This document shows positions 49,121 through 61,892 of a stretch of DNA of 64,000 nucleotides, one piece after another. A model generated the notes under the pieces. It saw nothing but the letters and a program-made list of their open reading frames with translations, was not told the origin of the DNA and ran no database searches. Position numbers and translations under genes: made by a program. Origin of the DNA: Branchiostoma floridae (Eukaryota > Chordata > Leptocardii > Amphioxiformes > Branchiostomatidae); assembly GCF_000003815.2 (NCBI RefSeq), contig NC_049981.1, positions 17,361,115 through 17,425,114 on the forward strand. Reading direction: 5' to 3'. Every line of letters starts with the position of its first letter. Positions within the stretch are counted from its first letter, which is position 1.

Positions 49121-49314
49121 TCTTACTAGTATGAGACATTCTGCTAAGTCTTCTAGGGAAAAACGAGATAGGGCCCTCTGTAACATCAATTCACCTAAAC
49201 TGGTAAGAGAAATATTCAGCAGCAAAAGGTGCAATAAAGTAATACCATTGTGAAAACTGTAAGGTTTTGATATACTCACACAGATAGCAAGAAGGGTCAA
49301 TGCTCTTCTCGGTA

Positions 49315-49330
49315 TGTGTGTGTGTGTGTG
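49315..49330. repeat. (TG)8 microsatellite
   Basis: Eight TG units followed by TAAGG. Confidence 0.9.
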
Positions 49331-49786
49331 TAAGGTACTAGAGGTCAGGCTCTTAATTTATCTTCCAATTCGAGAGGACGTCCGGATGCGTCTCTGGCGT
49401 ACTCATTATTAGCTGAGCTAAGTGAGGACTTAGGTACTAGGTGTATAGTGCTCTCCTCAAGAGCAGTTCGTTAGGGTCTGCCAAATTTGATAGCAATGTT
49501 TTCATGGCAGATATGGCCTGTTGATAAACAGCAAGACTCGGGATATTACATGAGGTCATATTCATGGACTAACTGGCGCCTGAAATAGCCTGTGTAAAGT
49601 CTTATGTTATGCATGATGTGACATTTGGAATTACAGTCCTTAACTATGACACGACCGTGTACGATGCATCTAGGCACTAAAATCCAGCCCACTTTCAAAA
49701 TCAGCCAAACCTTAGCAGCAATAAAGGTGGGGGATTTGATTCACTGGCAAAGTACGCTGTTGATCCTTACAACTCCCACTCCTCAG

Positions 49787-49849
49787 CTTCACGAGAGTTT
49801 ATTTAGAGGAATATGTGAGCAGGTAGATATAGCCAGACTACGGAGAAAG
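49787..49849 (+). CDS. Tentative 63-nt internal exon, unidentified
   Basis: A strong acceptor (CTTACAACTCCCACTCCTCAG) precedes an open 21-codon stretch reading LHESLFRGICEQVDIARLRR and on, which ends AAAG then GTATAA at 49850. Phase 0 on both sides. The peptide is charged and helical in character. It lies 1.6 kb upstream of the RasGEF-like exon on the same strand, but their phases do not join directly, so another exon would be needed between them. Confidence 0.2.
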
Positions 49850-51406
49850 GTATAAACAGTTGGAGCTCCCTCTTGCGACTTTAGGAATATAGCACCAGCC
49901 TGTCGGTACCGGTGCTAGACAAACAGAACATAAACCCTGAGAATGTCATTGCCATTTACAATACCGCGTTTCACTTACACTAATTATTACGCTTTGTGTT
50001 TCACGATATAATGCAATTCTTTTTCTCACACCCATTGATAATTAGACCCCCTACGTACCGGAAATATTGCCCCACACCAGAGAATTGGTGTATAACAGAG
50101 AGCAAGAATTTCTGCAGCTCATGTCATAAACTAGGGGGCGTCCCTGTATAAGCCATACTACTCTATTTGCAATAACAGAGGTATTTATAATTCAGAACTT
50201 ATTTCTTAAATCCAGAAACGCCATAGCCAGCTACTGTTATCATATGATTTTAACATAGTAGATAAAGCTAGCCTAATCAGGAATAGACTCATATATAGAA
50301 TAAAGAATTAAGAACAATGTTGGAATTGCAACATTACGTAGTCGCCTGTAAAGTAAGCACGTATGATTTATCAAAATAATGTTTTTGAAGAAATGAAAAT
50401 GTCAGCCACCAAACTGCTTGGCATGATAAACTGCTGTTCTAGTATCCAAGCTTAGTGTCAAAAGTTACAACACCCCTCTGTTTAAAGAGGCATTTTAAGA
50501 ATAATTTTCAGGCCTAGAGAAAGGAAGGCAAAATTCTAATCCATCATAAACCTTTTTGTGGCCAACATGTATTGAATGGCGATTTGCAAACAGATGTTCT
50601 ATTATCCAGGTTTTGTAACCGAGTATCCATTCACGTACATAGTCATGTCTCCACAGTAAAACCCAACCCCGCTACCATTTAATTGCTCCCTGTGGCCGCT
50701 TACTCTGGTGGTTTTCGTGATAGATTAGGCCAAAGATCAGGAAGCACAGGTTTGCGTCCTGTTATATCCATTATTTTTAATGGGCCATGACAGCAGCCAT
50801 ATGTCTGCCTCCACCACAGCCTCAGTCAATTAATAACCCCACTCTGACTTTTCAACATCGCCAGTAAAGGCCACAAACTAATTTGCATTACCATAGCGCA
50901 GTCAATCTACTATATTATCGTGTGTCTCGTGGTAAGAGTTTAGAGGTCGTTAGAACTTGTCCTAAGTGGAGAAAAGGTCGTGGTCTAGGATTTAGAATGA
51001 AAGTTCTGCTGGGCAATCGACCCAAGCTCGATATGTCTATACATACTTGTTCATGCGTTAGATTGTCTTTTTCAAAGATTTATCTTCTGTCGGTCAGCAA
51101 AATGGTGGCAAAATTGATAACCCTGGTTCACCTCTATCCGCGAAGTAATCTATACCCATTGTATTAAAACAGGATATCAAGTCAACAGATGGAAATTTCA
51201 AAATGCAGTATCTTTTTTAAAACATTGCTCTTTGAAACCACCGTTTGTCGACTTTATATTACTATACATCCTGTTTCTAAACGGATATAGCTACCCGGAC
51301 CCGGCCTGCGGATAAAGGCGAAGTAACGTTACTGCGTGCCGCGATGGTTGGTTATAGTCCCGATGCAAATCGATCGATGGTCTTTTTGGTTACCGTCTCA
51401 AAGTAG
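49850..51406. other. Stretch between tentative exons, nothing firm
   Basis: A strong GTAAGAG donor-like site occurs at about 50931 after a very short open stretch, without a recognisable exon. The 94-codon ORF at 50883-51167 has no domain I recognise. Confidence 0.4.
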
Positions 51407-51526
51407 TCCTACTTTGGCATTGGTTAAGGGAACACCTGTTGAGCTCATGTTGATACATTGTAAAACTCCACGTGATAGTGACTATGTCACAACAGCCCTT
51501 TTACAAACGTTTTCATTCTCATCAAG
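51407..51526 (+). CDS. Tentative exon with RasGEF N-terminal (REM)-like sequence
   Basis: The open frame reads ALVKGTPVELMLIHCKTPRD then SDYVTTALLQTFSFSSR. This follows the RasGEF_N/REM pattern, roughly K-x-GT-x-x-x-L, then D-x-x-F/Y-V-x-T-x-LL-x-x-x-x-S-F-T/S. That domain supports the catalytic CDC25 domain in exchange factors for Ras, Rap and Ral. A pyrimidine-rich stretch and TAG precede 51407, and AAG then GTAAAA follows 51526. The exon would be 120 nt, phase 2 on both sides. The continuation of the REM domain was not found: the best acceptor downstream (51647) leads to an early stop. It could be a chance match or a pseudogene fragment. Confidence 0.3.
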
Positions 51527-54500
51527 GTAAAACTTCTGGCATGGTTCTTATCTTACTTTACGTGGATAAAGAAACTGATGTTTATTGCCTTGGACGTGAC
51601 AAACTGTGCATAACTTTGTCAATTACTTGTACTACTTGAATTTCAGGACCCAAAGAGCCTGAAACGTTAATCCAGAAATCTTCAATGAAGCCGTTAAACT
51701 TATAGAAATGTATCCATAAAAAGCGTAAACAATAAGAAGAAACTTATTCCGTCCAGCAAAACAAAACATAGAATTTTTTTAATGCATTTAAAATTCGTAT
51801 TATCATATACAGAAGTTACATTTCTCCAAAAACTAGTCATCTCTTGAAATAGCATGGAATAGCAAAATGCTGTGAATCAGCAAAGCGGCTCAGGTTGGGA
51901 CGAGACGGATTGTCATATGTTTCACGCCAGTTCCCGACAAGTATCTTCAAGGGACGCTATTTGTGTGTGCTTGGAGGATACTTTGTGTGCTTTGTGAGAT
52001 ATTGAGATAAATGCGCCATTCTCTGGTGCCATGTTGGATCCCAGGCGGCCATATTTGAAAACTACATGAAGGCCCCATAGGTCATGAGAGATTGAGCTTA
52101 ACGTTGAATCTGAAGCTGTTTTCGGTAACGGTCTGCACGGTTACATCAAAATAGCCAGCTACATGGTTTGCTTCAGAGTACAGTAAGTCCACAGGAATTA
52201 ATTTAGTCAAAAAAGAAATATCGTATCGGACAGACGGTGTATTTATTTTCTTTGCACGTATCTCCTATGATTTTGCTACTTTGAGTATTGGTAGACCGAT
52301 TCATTATGTAGCAACTGAGCCAGCCTTTATCACAGGTTTATCACAGTCCCCATGTTGGCATATCGCTTTATCATCCATCAAGTCATATAAACAATGTCAC
52401 AGACACTGCAACAGGTAGACACTTTATAATCATTTTCTATGTGTTCTGTTGGCACACAATCAAGATTGGTCTTCTGCCCGCCCGTGAATAAAAAGCAACT
52501 GCCAGATGTGTCTATTTTTGACTGATTCACTCAGTATTCCAAAGGTGTCTGACCGAATCGCTCTAGAACCTAACATCAGCAATGGGTCAAAGGTTGTTGA
52601 AAGTCGATATCGCACTGCCGACTAACAACCCTGATTGTTTTACCAATAGACCACAATATAATAGATGGGATTTAGACCGGTGCCCTAGAACCGGGCGACA
52701 TTCCAAAGGAAAATAGAAATAACAATCAAAGAAGGCCATGCTCTGACACGACGCTCTTCTCCCTCTACATTTCACCATGCACTAGATGCAACTCAATACA
52801 TCCTACCCCCAGGCTCACATGTCTAAATCAAAGCCATTGGACGGAAGCCACTAATGACGCATAAGGCTGTACCGTCAGAGAAACTACTTCAAGAATATAA
52901 ATTCCATTATTCCATCGCTTTGAAAATCAAAGTGCTCCGCTATCTTCCAGCTCCACATGTTACATCTGTAGACTTGCTTATCTTCCGGGGAGTTGAGAGC
53001 TCGGGTAATGATAGTATTCCTTATTGTCGTACTTTAAGACGGAGCGTTGATGTATCTCCCTCCTTCGGGAAAGAAACAGGCTCTATCGTGCATTTTGTTT
53101 CTTCCTTTGATGTAAGTTTAAGCCTCGCCATTGCTCGGGCTTAAGCGTAACTGAACCAAAACGGGTGATCATGCACACTTCCAGGCACCAATGGCCCGCG
53201 ACCAAAGCAAAGTTCCATAAGGCTTTGTCAGCTCAAAGCTGCTTGGTCATAATCCTAACAAAAGTTGCCAATGACTTTTTAACAGCTTACATGAATGCAT
53301 TTCAAAATCTATATTCATTTCCTTAATGTTAAAAATATATAGCATATCAAAGCTGATGATAAAGTTTCCCTGTAATTGGGCAAAATGTAAGCAACATTGT
53401 GGAATTTGATATTGCGCCACACATCAGAGTCAAACTTTAAAACATTCAAGACTGGCATCATCAAGAAAAGCCACATTCTTTGGTCAATGTTGGTCGCACA
53501 AACATAAAACTGTTCACATTAATTGCATTACATGTTTTAATAACGGGCAATATATTTATGAGATTTTAATGCATTTTCTACCTTATCAATTTAAATGGAT
53601 TGTAAATCATACTCCATTTTAGCCATCAACGGTCGCTATTGTTTGACTGTCTTGCCTTTGATCTAGTATATAAACATTTCATTTATATATTATCAAACAC
53701 CACATAACAACGATTATTGATACCAACGCAAAGTTGATACTCAACTAACGACAATCGTGGAAGACAGCAATGTCAGAAGGGGAAATATGCTGAGCATAAG
53801 AATTTGACTTTTTCTGTATACAGTGTACATCTTACTCAGTACGTCATATTCAAATATCATATAGAGCGAGGAATATTGACAGCAAAATTCAGTTCAGGTC
53901 CTCTTTTCCAAAAGGATAATGGAATTCAAAGATTCGTCAAAACAAAGAATTCCTTATTGACAGGACAAAGCAAGAATGATTGCCTGAATCTGTAACATAA
54001 CCTTTTAATAGGCCATTGGTGAGCTAGCTGAGAATTTCACTGGTGACAGGAGGACAGGAGAACTTTCCATAACCTTTGCATGTTTGCAGCGGTGATCCAG
54101 TGGGAATTTGTTTTAAATTGTTGAGACAAACCTGGTCGGTGAATGCACAAATAGCTTGAGACAATCTTAGGGTGAATCCTGGACAACATTTGCAAATTCA
54201 CCATTTCCGACGCAAGTCATGTGGTAGCTATTTTCACTGATACAGGGCGACAACTGTTCCCGTGTCCATATTATGCGTAGAGGATTATTTGGAATGTCAG
54301 TTAGAAGGGTTATCTGAATATAGCCTTAACATACACCTCGTCTGACTATACATGTTGAACGTTTCAGTTCGCCCATCACCATCACGTTAGACGATGTGAG
54401 GCTTTGTTTGGCAACAGGTCCTTTTTCCGAGACATTTTGTTCAATTTCTTGATAATTTAGCATTTCGTGGCTGCAATATTCTGCGTTGAGAGTACGGGCT

Positions 54501-55420
54501 ATCACATCACAATTGGTGATCTCCGAAGGTGGTTGATTTATCCTTGGCGATTTTCTCACTGACAGCCGCTATTTGTCACTAATTTGAGCATGACTCTTGC
54601 CACATGTCCTACCTTTAATGGTCGACTGACGAAGATTGCAAATCATTTATCAAATTGAAGACAAATAGAACTTCTTCACGTCTGACTTATTTCCAGGTAC
54701 GTTGCCAACTTTGTAAAATCATGATTGCATGTAGCTTTTGCTAGTTGATTGTTTCTTTTTCAGAGGTCTTTATAAAGATTACTGTAAACTGTATAATAGA
54801 TATATGTGGAGAAGGAGACCTCAAGCCAACCGTTCACACTTACGCCACATCTTCAGAAAAGAAAACTGTAAACTGTATAATGTTACTCCTAGAAACTGTT
54901 TGGTGTGATGGAACTTCTCTTGTCAAACTTGTTTCTATGAACGTTGTAAACTTCCTAATTTCTGTTTTACGAACCTATATTGCTAGCTGATCCCTTTTTT
55001 ATTACCCCTCTAAGAACGCTGTCAATTGCTAATGCCACTCTCTTAAGCCGTTTGCAGGCTTGAGCTTTTCTTGTCGGACATCGGAACACTGCACAGCGCC
55101 AGGAACCTATCCTAATGCCTACTACTAAAGCTTTCTCTAGTCTGCCAGATTATTCTAACACTTCAGTTGCCCGTGGTTAGATTATTTCTTAACATAAAAC
55201 GAATACATGAAAAACAACGTATGCAAATAAATCCTTCAGGTCAAAGCCAGAAAGTTGTGCCTATTCCGGCTCACGTCCAACGCTGGCGGCTGGCCATGAG
55301 GTTCAGAAGTGCCGATGTGACCCGGGTGTGTTTAAGTGCACAGAACAGATTCCTGAAACGTACTTTGCCTACCGGGTGGCATTCTGGTTGTGAAATCCCC
55401 ATTAATGCCGTCATGGAGTA
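51527..55420. other. Non-genic stretch with weak ORFs
   Basis: The 96-codon ORF at 52854-53144 runs into a strong GTAAGTTT site at about 53111 but has no recognised domain. ACTGTAAACTGTATAAT occurs twice near 54781 and 54864. Nothing else is supported. Confidence 0.4.
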
Positions 55421-55474
55421 TTGATGGCTGTACGTATCGCCCCTAGGTCAAGACTGGACCTCAATAAACGGCTT

Positions 55475-55550
55475 ATGCGTCGCTTCACTTCAGTTCGCGC
55501 CAATGCACTTCATTTCACTTTTCTTTTCTTTGCGATAGCAACTTGCAAAG
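55475..55550 (+). CDS. Tentative first exon encoding a signal peptide
   Basis: ATG at 55475 opens MRRFTSVRANALHFTFLFFA then IATCK, which has a basic n-region, a hydrophobic core and a small-residue end like a secretory signal. It ends in AAAG then GTAAGC at 55551, a strong donor in phase 1, the usual phase after signal-peptide exons of extracellular animal proteins. An in-frame ATG at 55424 with good context (A at -3, G at +4) would lengthen the n-region. No second exon was identified, so this is a candidate only. Confidence 0.3.
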
Positions 55551-56925
55551 GTAAGCAGGTGGCAAAATTAGCTAGGCAAGTGGGGAAAATGTGGCTTTTC
55601 AGAGTTCAAAGGTCGCTGACATCAGACTACATCACGATTTCTTAGGAGAGGATTATATAGTCGCTGTCTACATGTAAGGGTACAAGATATATTAGTGTCT
55701 TTCCAGACTGAATTCACAAATTTTATGCAAACCCGAGCATGATATTTTTGCTATGATGGCATTAAACACTTCTCACATTACATATATTTACATATCAATC
55801 ACTTATGGGAGATCCTATAAGAAAATAATGACGTCCTCTTGCAATATTTTCTTATCAAAGAAGAGATAAGAGCTAATAGAACGCAGCAGTTGATTTGTAA
55901 GGAAAGACGGACTCTATTACTGATACTGTGTCTACTGCAATTTAGGTATATCAACTAGAATTGCCTTGGTATCGCAGTGGCATTGGCACATTCTCAGGCA
56001 AACATGTATGTATGCACTCTAAAGGTACCTATATTGCAGAGACAAGCCATCCCCGTATGTATAAATGTATCCTCATGCCATCTGGTGATGTTCCCCCATG
56101 CAGCTCGATACGGATTGCCGTGTATTTCCTATTAGTTACTTGGGTAGATCTGCGGTACCCCTTGGGGGAGGAACCATTCCATCTCAGCCCTTGTACTTGT
56201 GCGGAGGATTTGTGGCAATTATTTCTACATCGCAAACCGCCTGACTGATAACAGGGAAACGCAACGGTCCCCCCAGGCAGTCTGATGAGCAAGAGCGGCA
56301 ATTTCATGGCTATAAATGCTGCCCTACTCAGCGTGTGGAACATCTGAACGTGTCTTGAATGTTTGCAGGTCCCCAAAGTAATTAAGCTTGTAATTTCAGC
56401 GTTCCAATCATAGCCCTGGGGAAGGAAAGAATGTACTTTGTCTTGTGACGTACTTAAATAAAAACCTTGGGAAGTTTCAAATGTTAACTTTGGCATCGCT
56501 CGAAGTGACAAGATGAAAACAATTGAAAGAGCCGATAGGTCTCTTATAATAAGATTAGGGTTACCACCTTAGAATCACACTACAGCCTTTGGTACCAGGT
56601 GAATAGACGGCAATAGTAGTAATGTCAGTAAGGGTTAGACATCACGGGTAGTGGCTTTACTCAACCGACTCAACTGTTGCAATGTCTCCTTTAAACCCTT
56701 AGGTTAGGATAGGTCAACAGTTGAACCGGTGTGTGTGACTAGCTGGCATTTTGTTCAAAAACAGACAGATGTGCAAAGAAATGTAATGATTCTATCAACT
56801 GATTAAAGACACGTCTCTTTATTCCGTTAACTGGGTTGCTCAGCTCAGAGGAGGACACATTGCGTGTATGTAAAAGTGTAAGTGGCAAAGTGTTCAACAT
56901 CATTTAGACCGTTTGGTCTGACAAG
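55551..56925. other. Non-genic stretch; 160-codon ORF of doubtful status
   Basis: The minus-strand ORF at 56029-56511 is open for 160 codons but has no domain character, overlaps an open plus frame and lacks splice support. Confidence 0.4.
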
Positions 56926-57535
56926 TGCGCCATGCCCTTATATTGAAAACAAATGAGCTCAAATTTGGTATAAAAGCGTGTTGGACATGTGCCCACAGTA
57001 TGTCATTTTCACTTCTGGTATAACGTGCTTAGAATTGTTGAATTTATGCCAATTTTAGACTTAAAATATCAAGTTGATATTGGTGGCTGTGCATTTTTAT
57101 GAAAACCAAATGATCTGAAAGTTGGTATGAGGGTGCGTACGGTATGTACCCACAGGACTCCCCACGTTTAGTGTACATTACTTCAAAATTGTTAGATTTG
57201 GGATTTTTTACCAGTTTGTGACCAAAAATGTAGATTTTGGATTTTGTGTCAAGAAATAGCCAACTGATTTGGAATTTGGCATTGGGAGTAGCTTCAGCTC
57301 TTGGAATCAAGCTGGGAATGAGTAACATAGACCAGTCCATTTTGCATACATAGGGGTGTTCCGGAAGAGTCCGTTCCTGTATGGGAGGCTTTTCAAATCC
57401 ATTTTTCAGTGGTATGATATTTAGGGATAGGTCAATTTCTGTTTAAGGTTGACATGGAACATTTTTTTTTTCATTGGAATGAGGATGGATTGAAATATGC
57501 TGTATTTGCTCCCGAGCAAATGTCGGCCTCTCTTG
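56926..57535 (+). mobile_element. Second copy of the Helitron-like family, opposite orientation
   Basis: The right end has ATTTGCT-CCCG-AGCAAAT (57504-57521), then GTCGGCCTCT and CTTG ending at 57535, followed by T. This is the same hairpin and spacing as the minus-strand copy at 5447, with CTTG instead of CTAG. Leftward it carries one family I unit (GAGTCCGTTC at 57366) and several family II units, all in reverse complement to those at 5540-7060. The 5' end was not found. Confidence 0.6.
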
Positions 57536-58905
57536 TTTTTATTTGCGTCATCATGAGGTCCTCACGGACATCAGAGCTAGACAGGTAGATGAGCCAGATG
57601 CATCTTTACCATTACATATTGATAGATTAAAGAATAAAACCATCATACCTAGATAAGTGGTATCTATTTTGTTTCCATTTTGTCCTGACATAACTAGTTG
57701 GCACCCATTTAAACAGATTCTGAGGAATGTCCAATGTGAACAGAAAACCCCGAAGGAGGCCCTTCATTGATCAATGCCAGGCAACATCTAAAGAATACAC
57801 CGACATGAAAAATGCATCTGAAGTTGTCGATACATCATAGCTTGGCTAGGTCAATCTTTTGATAGAACATCTATAAAAACGAGACACCTTGTAGAACGGA
57901 TGATAAGGTCACAATGCGTCCAAACGGAATGGAAACCTTCTTTGAGGGGCATCATTGGACACGTCTTTCTTCGACAAAATCATTTTAATGAATCAAGAAG
58001 ACAGTGTAGCAAAAATAAGCCAGAATTTGCAATCACGGAAATCTCTTGGTTTCGAAAACATCAGCATTCCCGGTGGAGCAGGTCAAGTTTGGAATTATGA
58101 GCTCCCGAACTAATCACAACACATTAACCAGTCGTCATACACGGAAATAGCCTTCTAAAGTACCCAGAGTGGTCACAGGTCAAATATACCCAAAAGAGGT
58201 TTTACATCCAGATGGCTAAACTCATTCCAACTCTACGAAATGCCCCATAAAGATGATTCATTCCACTTAACGGACCATACTTGATGCTGTAAGGTAGCAG
58301 GAGAAACTGTAATGCTAAATGCAATGGAAGGGTATCGCATTAGTGGTGCCATGGAGTCAACTCCAGGAAAACATCGTGAGAAGAAATCAATAGTAGTGAG
58401 ACCTCGCGAGACCTTTTCGGAAAAGAGGTGAATTGGAATTCTAAGTAACATGTATTTTACGATTGTGACATCATACATCACGGTTGGCTCGTGCAGTTGA
58501 GACAAGCTGTGCAGAGATTAAAACAACCACAACAAGGAACCAGATTCTGCAGGACAGCTACAAACGTTTGGCTCGCGTCACTATATTTCCAGCGAAACCC
58601 GCTTGAAAAGAGAAATACATAATCTGCGCATGATGTACAGAATAGCACCTAGCTTGTCTACCTACCAGCGCGCTAGCGAATAAGGGATACAGAAGTCATG
58701 ATGACAAGCATTGGTCTTCTAAACTCATAATATACGGACATAATGATATAAGAAAACTTTTCCTGGGGAAGAGTACATTAGTCAGTTGGGTAACTATGTA
58801 GTATAGGTGTGGCACGTGGTAATAAATCCATCAGCCGTCGCTATCTGAAAGTTGGCATGTTATGCCTAACGTTGGTTACAATGGCTATACGAGTTCAGGT
58901 TTAGA
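57536..58905. other. Non-genic stretch
   Basis: Small ORFs only; nothing recognised. Confidence 0.5.
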
Positions 58906-59526
58906 TTGGTGAGTCAGTCATTGTCAGTGGAAACCACAAAACTATCAATTCGATGTTGGGAAGTCTTAACAGCAATTGTATCGATTTTATTGATGGTCAG
59001 GCCTCGACGGCTCATTTATCATCAGCGGGAATGTTTCCTTGGCTCATGTTCTGCCCTTACAATACAGATGATCATGATGTTCAGAAGTCTCTATTCGTTT
59101 TTCTTATTCAAGCCTGTGTCTGCAACCTTCACGATATTACCCACAAAACTAGTTTACAATTACACTACTGTGGAATATCAAGTGTGGTATTGTTCTCTAA
59201 TCCTGCTCTTGTTAGATGGCCACTGTAGCATAGGTCTATCGATTTGTCAACCTTTTAGTGGCAGGTTATCCAAAAATCTATACAAAATACTGATTCTACT
59301 ACCCTTGCGCCACAAGCGTTCAATGTTGTGTTCAAGGCACCTGTACACGTCGTCAAGGTCAATCTATCCCTTGTTTGGGGTGTTTTTGTGTGCCAGCATA
59401 TCTATTTGTGGTAGGCAAAACTTTAGAAGGTTTCAACAGGTTTTGATGATTTTTGGTACATGTATAAAGCTATATCTTACGAAGATGGCGCGTGGGTCAT
59501 GGTCGATTTTGTGTCCCTGCAGCTGA
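58906..59526 (+). other. 206-codon open reading frame of unknown status
   Basis: This is the longest ATG-started frame free of N in the window after the aminopeptidase exon. The product would be rich in Leu, Ser, Ile and Arg with several hydrophobic runs. A second plus frame is also partly open (58953-59228). I see no known motif. It could be a chance frame, a species-specific gene or a transposon remnant. Confidence 0.15.
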
Positions 59527-61890
59527 CGCTTTCAGATGTTTAGAAGAACGTCCTTTTTTTTCTAAATATTTTTCCTAGATATGCTGTTATTCTTTGTTGA
59601 CGAAAACATTTTTTTGTTAGGAACAATAAGGTTATGTTTTATACCTTTAGCAACTTGTTTTCAATGTTGTAGAACCCCCTAGCCACATGTGGTACTAATG
59701 TAGGACAGTACACAATTGGCTAGGTGATAATGATGCTATCAATAATGATGTTCGTCCATCAATAAAGACCTCCACTTAAGCAATCCTTGTGTGTGGGTGT
59801 GGCTAACGATTCCAATCCTACCACAGACAATGCATTTAAAGCCGACTGACGGCGGTTCAGACAGTCTCCATGTCTCGTCTCGCTGGTACGACGCTCGGCA
59901 AGACTGGCGACCTGGTGGACTAGTCTGCGCCACAAGAGTCGGTCGGAGGCGGTGACTTCTCAGCTTTCTACTTGGGCTCTTCTGGGTCGCCTTTCTAGTG
60001 TACTATTGATTGGTAGTACGCACGATTGGTAGTAACTCAGAAATACGATAAGCCAGCCCAAGCAATGTCAATGTGTCAAGTACCTTGAGCTCCCGGTAGG
60101 ATACGCCCCATGATAGTGACGTGTATATGCACGTCCCATGTATCAATACGACATTTTTGTTGACCTTCAAAAGTCGTTACATTGTAGAGATTTATCGGGT
60201 TGTTTTTGACATCATTTTGTTTCCCCATTCACAGATTTTGCTTCAAATATGTTTTATGCAAACCTATACAAACCGGCTGTAGACCGGAAGAGTGGTGCAC
60301 GATTTTATTCAAGACATGAAGCATGAGGCAGTGTTTAATAGTGCTCGACGACCAAGATTCCCACGTGCAATGCCTTTGTCGATTATTCATAGTAAAGTGT
60401 CTTCAGTTATTGAACAAGTCCAAACGCTTTGCAACTGCATGGTTCATCTAGGATAGTCAATAACTGCTCTTGACAATTGTGTTTGTTTTCACTCAAATGC
60501 TGTTGTAATAGATATCAAGGGCCGATGTGCAAATCACATACAAGTAAGTGCCCAAAAAGCAAATCAGTTACTTCTCCTTCAGTAAATTAAATTAAACGAC
60601 ATACAGACATTTGTCTACGACAATTTTTCTTTGTTTTGATTAGCCATGCAACATGAAGGGGCGGCAAAACATCTACGAGTGAGTTGGTTCATTTCATCCA
60701 TACGGTGTCTAACAGGGTTCAAATAAACATACAAATTGCATATGCATTGCAAGTATACGATAAATTGTGAGTACAGAATCTATATATTTAGTTGTTTACT
60801 GTGAATACTATTTGCAGACAAATAATAACAGTTATAGTAAAAATTGAATGTATAGTAAATATCTATGTAAGCTGGTTGTTAAGCTCCCTAACCTAAATAC
60901 CATCTGTATATAATCTAAAAACCACATTATGTCGTTTTACTCTTATCCTTGCCTCTCTAATATTTACTGTTCTAATAAACCACGTAAGCGATCCATATTA
61001 TCCCGACTTGTAAATTTGCGATTTTACCTAAAGTTTCTAAGTAGTTTTAAGATGATTGTAGGAGGGGGGCCGGTTGAAATCATCAGGTAATGAGATGAAC
61101 ATCGATCAGTTCTTTCATGAACTGGGGTTTCCTGATTAGCCAGGAAAGAACAAGCTGGTATCACTGTACACCCACAGTGAGCTAATGATTTGCAACCCGT
61201 TGAAGTTTAAGTTGATTATTATCATCACAGTATGAAGTAGATTAATTCCGGTGAACGCAGTCTATTATTGTCACTACAAGCAGCAAGACCTTGCTGAATT
61301 GCAGGTATGTTACATAAAAGAATATTGACTGGGGTAAAGAGACGATATGTCATACAGTTACAATGGCTACCATACGAGTATTTGTTTATCTAGGCAAGGA
61401 CACCACGGAAATTTATCCCTTAGGAAAATTCACGGAGAGTGTAATACCCTGGCGTTGCAACCCTTATGTACTTTATACCATGTAGGTTTCAAACACCAGA
61501 CTCAATGTGCCTAGGCCAAGGCATATTAAACTAGCAGGTATGACTTGAGAAAATCTACAGTACTTTGAGACACGTAGAACATTTGGTATTGTTGCTTTAA
61601 TCTTCTAGGTGGTAGGCAATGTAACATATTTGTCATATGAGAATTGAGAATTAAGAAGTCACAATGTCACGTAGTTACTCGACGATTTGGTGTACCATAC
61701 CAAGTCCTTCAGAATATGTAGGTCATTTTCATCTAGTGTAATTTTGACGACGCCATTTCAAGACACCACAAACCACATAGATGCAGATAACAGAATGTGT
61801 TGACTGATGAAGCATGGAATGTCTACATGTCATCTAAGAGAGCAAACAGTACAACTACGTAGATCATGTGAGTCACTCGTATTGTTAATT
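59527..61890. other. Non-genic stretch
   Basis: AT-rich after 60500. No ORF or repeat of note was seen. Confidence 0.5.
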
Positions 61891-61892
61891 CA

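Noticed and set aside
56029-56511. 160-codon minus ORF
   Set aside because: No domain, no splice support, overlaps another open frame; treated as chance.
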